10,809 nucleotides of DNA from Armatimonadota bacterium. GTDB taxonomy: Bacteria; Armatimonadota; UBA5829. Below the pieces are notes generated by a model. That model saw only the letters and a list, made by a program, of their open reading frames with translations, searched no databases and was not told the origin of the DNA. The stretch is taken from assembly GCA_026415535.1 (NCBI GenBank), contig JAOAGX010000028.1, forward strand, positions 1 through 10,809. Direction: 5' to 3'. Of this stretch, positions 6,716 through 10,809 are shown piece after piece (position 1 is the stretch's first letter; the number at the start of each line of letters is the position of its first letter). The translations under genes and the position numbers were made by a program.

Positions 6716-7459
6716 CTACTGTGATTGCTTACTCCGCAACCCCGCTATTATTGCCCTGTCCTCATCTGTAAGCAGCGCCTTTTCGAGTAGGTCAGGGCGC
6801 CTGGTAAGCGTCCGCTCTAGAGCGTTCGCACGTCGCCACTTCTCTATCCGGGCATGGTCTCCCGAAAGCAACACTTCAGGAACCTTGTATCCTCTAAAGT
6901 TGGCCGGCCGTGTATACTGCGCGTACTCGAGCAATCCGCTGGAAAACGACTCGGTTTCCGGCGATGACTCATCTCCCAACACGCCGGGCACGAGCCTCGC
7001 AACAGTCTCCAGCAAAACAAGCGCCGGCAACTCGCCTCCCGCAAGGACATAGTCCCCGATCGAGATCTCGTCGGTTACGAGGTGCTCGCGTATACGCTCG
7101 TCGACACCCTCGTATCGCCCGCATATTATTATCAGATGGCTCTCCGCAGAAAGCTCTTTGGCCAGGTTCTGATCAAGTTTGCGCCCTTGAGGAGTCATCA
7201 GTATGACCCTTGGCTTGCCGGGGCCCGAACGAGATGCTAGTGCCTCAACTGCCCGAAACACCGGTTCGCACTTCATTACCATTCCTGGCCCTCCGCCATA
7301 AGGCTCGTCATCGGTAGAGCGATGCTTGTCTTCGGCATAATCTCGCAGATTGACCGCTGCGACCTCGATGACTCCTCTCCGTCGGGCCTTGCCAAGGATA
7401 CTCTGCCCCGCCACCGACTCGATGATCTCCGGAAATGTTGTCAATATTTCGATGCGCAT
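6716..7459 (-). CDS. trmD: tRNA (guanine-N1)-methyltransferase TrmD
   Basis: Transfers a methyl group from SAM to N1 of G37, next to the anticodon, preventing +1 frameshifting. The 247 residues align end to end with the family: MRIEILTTFPEI, HRSTDDEPYGGGPGM (46-60), LMTPQGRKLDQ (87-97), CGRYEGVDERI (113-123), the trefoil-knot SAM site EISIGDYVLAGGELPAL (131-147), PGVLG, and YTRPANFRGYKVPEVLLSGD then HARIEKWR. The position of catalytic Asp169 of E. coli TrmD is Glu170 here (ETESF against TEDSF). The frame is open to 7594, but those 45 codons lie partly over a repeat and do not resemble TrmD. ATG 7459 gives the family start; its Shine-Dalgarno is weak. A 266-base gap separates it from rimM. Confidence 0.95.
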   Translation of the reverse strand: MRIEILTTFPEIIESVAGQSILGKARRRGVIEVAAVNLRDYAEDKHRSTDDEPYGGGPGMVMKCEPVFRAVEALASRSGPGKPRVILMTPQGRKLDQNLAKELSAESHLIIICGRYEGVDERIREHLVTDEISIGDYVLAGGELPALVLLETVARLVPGVLGDESSPETESFSSGLLEYAQYTRPANFRGYKVPEVLLSGDHARIEKWRRANALERTLTRRPDLLEKALLTDEDRAIIAGLRSKQSQ

Positions 7460-7574
7460 ATCAGTCCGGCTTGTCGCGCTCAGCATGTTTTCAGCGATTC
7501 TTCTGCCTGGTTGAGAAACGTCGAATCGTCGAAAACGTTGGGTTTGTGTTTTGTTGCCAAAGCCTAGTAATCTT

Positions 7575-7600
7575 AGATTCTTTGCTGCGCCCAAAATGAC
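7575..7600 (-). repeat. Second, degenerate copy of the REP-like repeat
   Basis: Read on the minus strand this begins GTCATTTTGGGCGCAGCAAA and ends GAATCT. It agrees with the left arm at 6562-6586 at about three quarters of positions, in the opposite orientation. No clear partner arm is found nearby, so it is a lone or decayed arm. It lies in the rimM-trmD gap. The upstream extension of the trmD frame begins inside it, which argues against that longer start. A weak 5-base-stem hairpin (GGGCT/AGCCC) sits next to it at 7610-7624. Confidence 0.75.
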
Positions 7601-7725
7601 GGACCTGCCGGGCTATATCAGCCCCCGTCAACTAAGCACATTTGAAATTGCTCAACGCTTTAAGAACCGAATATTCTAAGCAGAAAATTTCCCGCGCGAC
7701 TTAGACTTGCACCAATGTCGCTTAG

Positions 7726-8241
7726 TCAAGCGTCATCTGGCAGCAGTCCCGGAACCGCGCGAATGATCATCTCACCACGTTCGATATCAACCTTGGAAAC
7801 AACATCTCTCAGTGCTGGAATGCACAGACCGGTCGATGTCACGTAGACGTCGTTCGCACCACCCTGAAGCACCTCGGTCACGACACCTTGCTCACGACCA
7901 TCTTCTGTACTCACCTTGAGACCGATGATATCGAAAACGTAAAATCGGCCCTCTTCAAGCTGGCGCAGTTCCGACTCGCCAACTATGATGTCAATGTTCC
8001 TGAGCTCTTCCGCGCCGTTGCGCGTTTCAATACCTTCGAGCTTTAGCACAAAACCGCCTTTGTGCGGACGGCTATTCTGAATTCGACACGTTTTATGCCC
8101 ACTCGGCAGCCGCAGAACGATCTCGCAGCCCGCATCAAACCGGTCGGGAAAGTCAGTTGTCGGTATTACCTTGACTTCGCCTCGTATTCCGAACGCGCCA
8201 ACCACCCGACCTACTATTATGTCTCGCCCGTCGCGGGGCAT
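7726..8241 (-). CDS. rimM: Ribosome maturation factor RimM
   Basis: Assists assembly of the 30S head and binds ribosomal protein S19. The 171 residues are normal for the family. The N-terminal RimM domain starts IIVGRVVGAFGIRGEVKVIP with TTDFPDRF after it; the C-terminal PRC-barrel covers about 95-170, with EEGRFYVFDIIGLKV, GVVTEVLQGGANDVYVT, and IPALRDVVSKVDIERGEMII. ATG 8241 lies 25 nt inside the end of ylqD in another frame, and no later start would keep the conserved IVGRV segment, so the overlap is real and translation is likely coupled. Gene order with trmD and rpsP is typical of bacteria. Confidence 0.96.
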   Translation of the reverse strand: MPRDGRDIIVGRVVGAFGIRGEVKVIPTTDFPDRFDAGCEIVLRLPSGHKTCRIQNSRPHKGGFVLKLEGIETRNGAEELRNIDIIVGESELRQLEEGRFYVFDIIGLKVSTEDGREQGVVTEVLQGGANDVYVTSTGLCIPALRDVVSKVDIERGEMIIRAVPGLLPDDA

Positions 8242-8645
8242 AGTCCGTTCCGTATCTCAACGATTTTGTCGTCTTTGACAATTATCTCGCACGACCCGAC
8301 GCGATCAAAGTCGTCTCCGACATTCACCTCTACCAAACCTTCAAGGATTCCCCGGTCATGCTCGGTGCCAATCTCGAGCGACTTCACCACATCAAGCTCT
8401 TGCATCAGAGCCGCACGCAACCTTTCATTCTTACGCCTTGTCCTTTCAAGACGTTCCCCAACTCGCTTCTTCTCCTCAGGAGTCACATAGGAGCGTCTCG
8501 AAAGCGAGTCGATTTCGAAATCGAGACGCTTTATCACGTCGTCAAGTCTAGCTACTGACGCCCGAATTTCCCCCAATCGCCGCGCCTTGAACTCCTCTGT
8601 CACAATGATCTTGACTCGGACCGGGCGTTTGATAATGATCCCCAT
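8217..8645 (-). CDS. ylqD: YlqD family protein
   Basis: A 142-residue protein resembling the YlqD family, small proteins of unknown function encoded between khpA and rimM in Bacillota and some other phyla. It starts IIIKRPVRVKIIVTEEFK, continues with a long charged helical stretch (about 18-90) rich in Glu, Arg and Lys and likely a coiled coil, and ends in a small beta-rich part: LEGLVEVNVGDDFD, CEIIVKDDKIVEIRNG. No signal peptide or membrane segment is seen. ATG 8645 is 4 nt after the khpA stop with no clear Shine-Dalgarno, suggesting re-initiation by the same ribosomes. The call rests on sequence pattern and on position; a role linked to ribosome assembly is only inferred from neighbours. 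Confidence 0.82.
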   Translation of the reverse strand: MGIIIKRPVRVKIIVTEEFKARRLGEIRASVARLDDVIKRLDFEIDSLSRRSYVTPEEKKRVGERLERTRRKNERLRAALMQELDVVKSLEIGTEHDRGILEGLVEVNVGDDFDRVGSCEIIVKDDKIVEIRNGLCPATGET

Positions 8646-8649
8646 GACG

Positions 8650-8928
8650 CTACGGCATAATCTTCACGTAGACGCTCTTATGCTCTTTGAGCGCCGCAGC
8701 CTTGGCGACAGTCCGAAGCGCATTGGCGACGCGGCCATCCTTACCTATCACCTTGCCCACGTCATCCGGCGCAACAGTTACTTCGTAGGTAATTGCCCCA
8801 CCCTCGTAAACTTCTTTGACATCCACGGAATCCGGATCGTCAACTAACGCTCTAACCAGAATTTCGATCAGGCTCTTCAAGCTACCATACTCCAGTTTCG
8901 CATGAGAGTCGAAAAAGTCGCTCCCCAA
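8650..8928 (-). CDS. khpA: KH-domain RNA-binding protein KhpA
   Basis: Small single-KH-domain protein (YlqC/KhpA family). In other bacteria it binds RNA broadly and pairs with KhpB, affecting cell elongation and division. The KH signature is VGKVIGKDGRVANALRTV (57-74) with the RNA-contacting GKDG loop at 62-65. The family's usual start, close to MKELIE...LVDDPD, matches the stretch beginning LKSLIEILVRALVDDPD. Two TTG starts are possible. TTG 8928 gives 92 residues with AGGAGGG 10 nt upstream; TTG 8880 gives 76 residues, closer to family length, with TGGAG 9 nt upstream. The 16 extra residues have no family counterpart. It follows rpsP by 67 bases. Confidence 0.9.
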   Translation of the reverse strand: MGSDFFDSHAKLEYGSLKSLIEILVRALVDDPDSVDVKEVYEGGAITYEVTVAPDDVGKVIGKDGRVANALRTVAKAAALKEHKSVYVKIMP

Positions 8929-8943
8929 CCTTAGTTTGCCCTC

Positions 8944-8959
8944 CTGGGTAAATACCCAG
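8944..8959 (-). promoter_or_regulatory. Perfect hairpin touching the khpA Shine-Dalgarno
   Basis: CTGGGTA and TACCCAG form a perfect 7-base inverted repeat with a 2-base centre in the rpsP-khpA gap (realistically six pairs and a 4-base loop). Its 3' arm shares its last two bases with the AGGAGGG at 8945-8939 on the minus strand. It could limit ribosome access to the TTG 8928 start or mark a processing site. There is no T-run, so it is not a terminator. Confidence 0.5.
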
Positions 8960-8995
8960 CAATGATCTGAGCCAGGACTATCCGAATGCTGGAAC

Positions 8996-9415
8996 TTATT
9001 CCGCCTTTTCTCCCTCGACTTCCCCAGCAGTCTCAGCGTCGGATGCCGGAGCTGACGATTCGCCCGTCGGAACCTCTTCAGCCGCAGGCGGTTCCTGAGC
9101 TGCCGCTTCAGCTTCCTTAGACTTGGCGGCTTTCTTCTTCGGCTCAGCTTTCTTTTCGGGCTTCTCTACAACGCCGCCGAAGAACCCGGCAACTTTAAGC
9201 AAAGCGCGAGCTATGTCCGTCGGCTGTGCACCGTTGCTAAGCCAATACTGGGCGCGTTCGGCGTTCACTTTTACCGCCGGCGGATCCGTATTGGGATCAT
9301 AAGTCCCAATCGCCTCAATAAAACGCCCGTCGCGGGGCGAACGGCTGTCTGCGACCACAATTCGATAGAAGGGCTTTTGCCTGGCCCCCATCCTTCTCAG
9401 TCTGATCTTTACCAC
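8996..9415 (-). CDS. rpsP: 30S ribosomal protein S16 with long C-terminal tail
   Basis: Structural protein of the small ribosomal subunit needed for 30S assembly. Residues 1-83 are standard S16: MVKIRLRRMGARQKPFYRIV then VADSRSPRDGRFIEAIGTYD, NAERAQYWLSNGAQPTDIAR and LLKVAGFF. The start is GTG at 9415, with AGGAGG 7 nt upstream (9428-9423). Typical S16 has 80-90 residues; this one has 139. Residues 84-139 form a low-complexity tail, first Lys-rich (KKAEPKKKAAKSK) and then Ala/Glu/Pro/Ser-rich, probably disordered. Such tails occur on S16 in several phyla. A likely promoter lies 60-90 bases upstream, so the gene may be transcribed separately from ffh as well as with it. Confidence 0.96.
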   Translation of the reverse strand: MVKIRLRRMGARQKPFYRIVVADSRSPRDGRFIEAIGTYDPNTDPPAVKVNAERAQYWLSNGAQPTDIARALLKVAGFFGGVVEKPEKKAEPKKKAAKSKEAEAAAQEPPAAEEVPTGESSAPASDAETAGEVEGEKAE

Positions 9416-9422
9416 TTTACAG

Positions 9423-9428
9423 CCTCCT
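9423..9428 (-). promoter_or_regulatory. Strong ribosome binding site of rpsP
   Basis: A full AGGAGG (minus strand) sits 7 nt before the GTG start at 9415. It supports GTG over any internal start and fits high expression. Confidence 0.8.
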
Positions 9429-9476
9429 CAAAGAAACCTTTCATACCCAGTTATTGCAGCAAAAACGCGTCCGGAA

Positions 9477-9505
9477 ATTATCCGCGCTTACTCACATAGA
9501 ATCAA
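9477..9505 (-). promoter_or_regulatory. Predicted promoter upstream of rpsP
   Basis: On the minus strand there is TTGATT (9505-9500, four of six), a 17-base spacer, and GATAAT (9482-9477, five of six). Transcription would start near 9470, giving a leader of about 55 bases to the rpsP start. A 15-base palindrome, AGAACC-ATG-GGTTCT, lies just upstream at 9513-9527 and could be an operator. The call is from consensus only. The rest of the 209-base ffh-rpsP gap shows no gene and no T-tailed terminator; ATACCGTGC occurs twice in it (9550-9558 and 9591-9599). Confidence 0.5.
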
Positions 9506-9624
9506 ATCGCCAAGAACCATGGGTTCTCGTTCTATCGCAACAACCTCTTATACCGTGCATCGCGGAAAGGTCGTGCTAAAAGTCGTTCCAATACCGTGCT
9601 TTACCACCAAGTCCCAACAACACC

Positions 9625-10809
9625 CTATCTCATGAATGGAAGCTGCGGCATGCGCCCGCGTTTCTTGCCAGACGCATCGGCCCCCGTAACCGCGCGCACC
9701 ATACGTTTCATTTCCTGAAACTGATTCATCAACCGGTTCACGTCCTGCACACTAGTGCCGCTGCCAGCTGCTATGCGACGTCTGCGGCTGCCGTTTAGAA
9801 TCGAAGGGTCGCTGCGCTCCTCAACCGTCATCGAGCGCAGAATCGCCTCGGCCTTTCGAATCTCGCTTTCATCAATCTTGAGCCCCCGTAGTTGTCGGGC
9901 AGCGCCAAGGCCCGGAATCATCGAAAGCAACTCGTCAAGTGGGCCCATTTTGCGCATCTGCTGAAGCTGAACCAGGTAGTCGTTCAGATCAAACGTATTC
10001 TCTCGGAGCTTGCGCTCCATCTCACGAGCTTGCTCCTCGTCAAAAGCCTGCTCGGCCTTCTCTATCAGGCTGAGGACATCGCCCATTCCGATGATTCGGG
10101 ACGCCATACGATCGGGATGGAACGGCTCCAGACCATCCATCTTCTCGGACGTGCCTACGAACTTGATCGGCTTGCCCGTGACCGCCCTGACGGAAAGAGC
10201 CGCGCCTCCGCGAGCATCACCATCGAGTTTGGTGAGGATCACGCCATCGATTTCGAGCGACTCATTGAACTCGCGAGCGACATTCACGGCGTCTTGGCCC
10301 GTCATCGCGTCAACAACCAACAGGACCTCCGTCACATCGACGGCCGCGCGCAGGCGTCTGAGTTCATCCATCATTTCTTCGTCGATGTGAAGTCGGCCGG
10401 CAACGTCGATTAGAATGTAGTCGTGGCCGTGTGTGCGCACGTAACTTAGAGCCGACTTAGCAACCGCAACCGCGTCTTGCTTGTCGCCGATGTCGAACAC
10501 GTCCACGCCCACTTGCTCGCCAAGAGCTTTAAGCTGCTTGATCGCGGCAGGCCGATAAACATCGCCGGCCACAAGCAAAGGCCTCCTACCCTGCTTCTTG
10601 AGCATAGCAGCAAGCTTCGCCACGGTAGTGGTCTTGCCTGAACCATGCAAACCTGCCACCATCAAAACCGTCGGCGGCTTTTCCGCGACCTTGAGCTTGG
10701 CATTTTCCCCTCCGAGGAGCGCGATCATCTCCTCGTTAACGATCTTGATAACTTGCTGAACCGGATTAAGCCCTTTGAGTATGTCCTCCCCTACGGCACG
10801 ATCCTTGAT
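9625..10809 (-). CDS. ffh: Signal recognition particle protein Ffh, 5' end outside the window
   Basis: GTPase of the signal recognition particle; with 4.5S/6S RNA it binds signal sequences on ribosomes and delivers them to FtsY at the membrane. 394 residues are visible and the start lies beyond base 10809; the frame is open to the edge, where KDRAVGEDILKGLNPVQQVI and IKIVNEEM continue the N domain. In visible numbering: P-loop GLHGSGKTTT (53-62), GDVYRPAAIKQLK (82-94), DVAGRLHIDEEMM (135-147), TKLDGDARGGAAL (193-205), and GTSEK (219-223). The M domain follows with its Met-rich segments and the RNA-binding SRRRRIAAGSG motif. The G3 motif is DVAGR where DTAGR is usual. It heads the visible minus-strand run, 209 bases before rpsP. 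Confidence 0.97.
   Translation of the reverse strand: MKDRAVGEDILKGLNPVQQVIKIVNEEMIALLGGENAKLKVAEKPPTVLMVAGLHGSGKTTTVAKLAAMLKKQGRRPLLVAGDVYRPAAIKQLKALGEQVGVDVFDIGDKQDAVAVAKSALSYVRTHGHDYILIDVAGRLHIDEEMMDELRRLRAAVDVTEVLLVVDAMTGQDAVNVAREFNESLEIDGVILTKLDGDARGGAALSVRAVTGKPIKFVGTSEKMDGLEPFHPDRMASRIIGMGDVLSLIEKAEQAFDEEQAREMERKLRENTFDLNDYLVQLQQMRKMGPLDELLSMIPGLGAARQLRGLKIDESEIRKAEAILRSMTVEERSDPSILNGSRRRRIAAGSGTSVQDVNRLMNQFQEMKRMVRAVTGADASGKKRGRMPQLPFMR

Noticed and set aside
7460..7594. Extended N-terminus of TrmD
   Set aside because: The 45 extra codons begin inside a repeat copy and precede the invariant MRIEILTTFP start of the family.
1..10809. Search for CRISPR arrays, tRNA/rRNA genes, defence or toxin-antitoxin modules and transposase genes
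   Set aside because: No regularly spaced repeats, tRNA-like cloverleafs, rRNA motifs or matching protein motifs were seen; all long frames are accounted for by the listed genes.

Overview
The window is one end of an assembled contig from a bacterium of roughly 50% GC. Its left edge is not genomic: bases 1-16 are the Tn5/Nextera mosaic-end adapter. The gene order ffh - rpsP - khpA - ylqD - rimM - trmD - rplS - lepB - rnhB - yraN is the arrangement known from Bacillota and several related Gram-positive-like phyla, and ylqD points the same way. Combined with a TIGR03790-type secreted protein and a GH2 beta-mannosidase, Armatimonadota or a neighbouring lineage is a reasonable guess. No rRNA or other phylogenetic marker settles it, so this assignment is an inference.

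Right two thirds (4075-10809, minus strand): a ten-gene housekeeping run. It joins protein targeting (Ffh, signal peptidase I), ribosome parts and maturation (S16, RimM, L19), tRNA m1G37 methylation (TrmD), RNA binding (KhpA), RNase HII, and two small conserved proteins (YlqD and YraN). Many junctions are tight: ylqD/rimM and rnhB/yraN overlap by 25 nt, rplS/lepB overlap by 4 nt (ATGA), and khpA/ylqD are 4 nt apart. Three gaps are longer. The ffh-rpsP gap holds a plausible sigma-70 promoter. The rimM-trmD and trmD-rplS gaps hold copies of one REP/MITE-like repeat; one copy forms a long imperfect hairpin that pairs better in the transcript of the operon strand.

Left third (1-4074): two accessory genes read away from each other across a 478-base spacer. 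On the plus strand is a cytoplasmic GH2 enzyme, best read as a beta-mannosidase, probably starting at a TTG behind a strong Shine-Dalgarno. On the minus strand is a secreted TIGR03790-family protein that runs off the contig end. It has no stop codon inside the window, and its last five apparent residues are adapter. A good promoter for it lies about 270 bases upstream of its start.

I see no CRISPR array, phage, toxin-antitoxin or defence module, tRNA or rRNA. The cluster is largely conventional. The points worth a second look are the cryptic TIGR03790 gene, the repeats inside the ribosomal operon, Glu in place of the catalytic Asp of TrmD, Val in the DTAGR motif of Ffh, and an extra charged segment in signal peptidase I.
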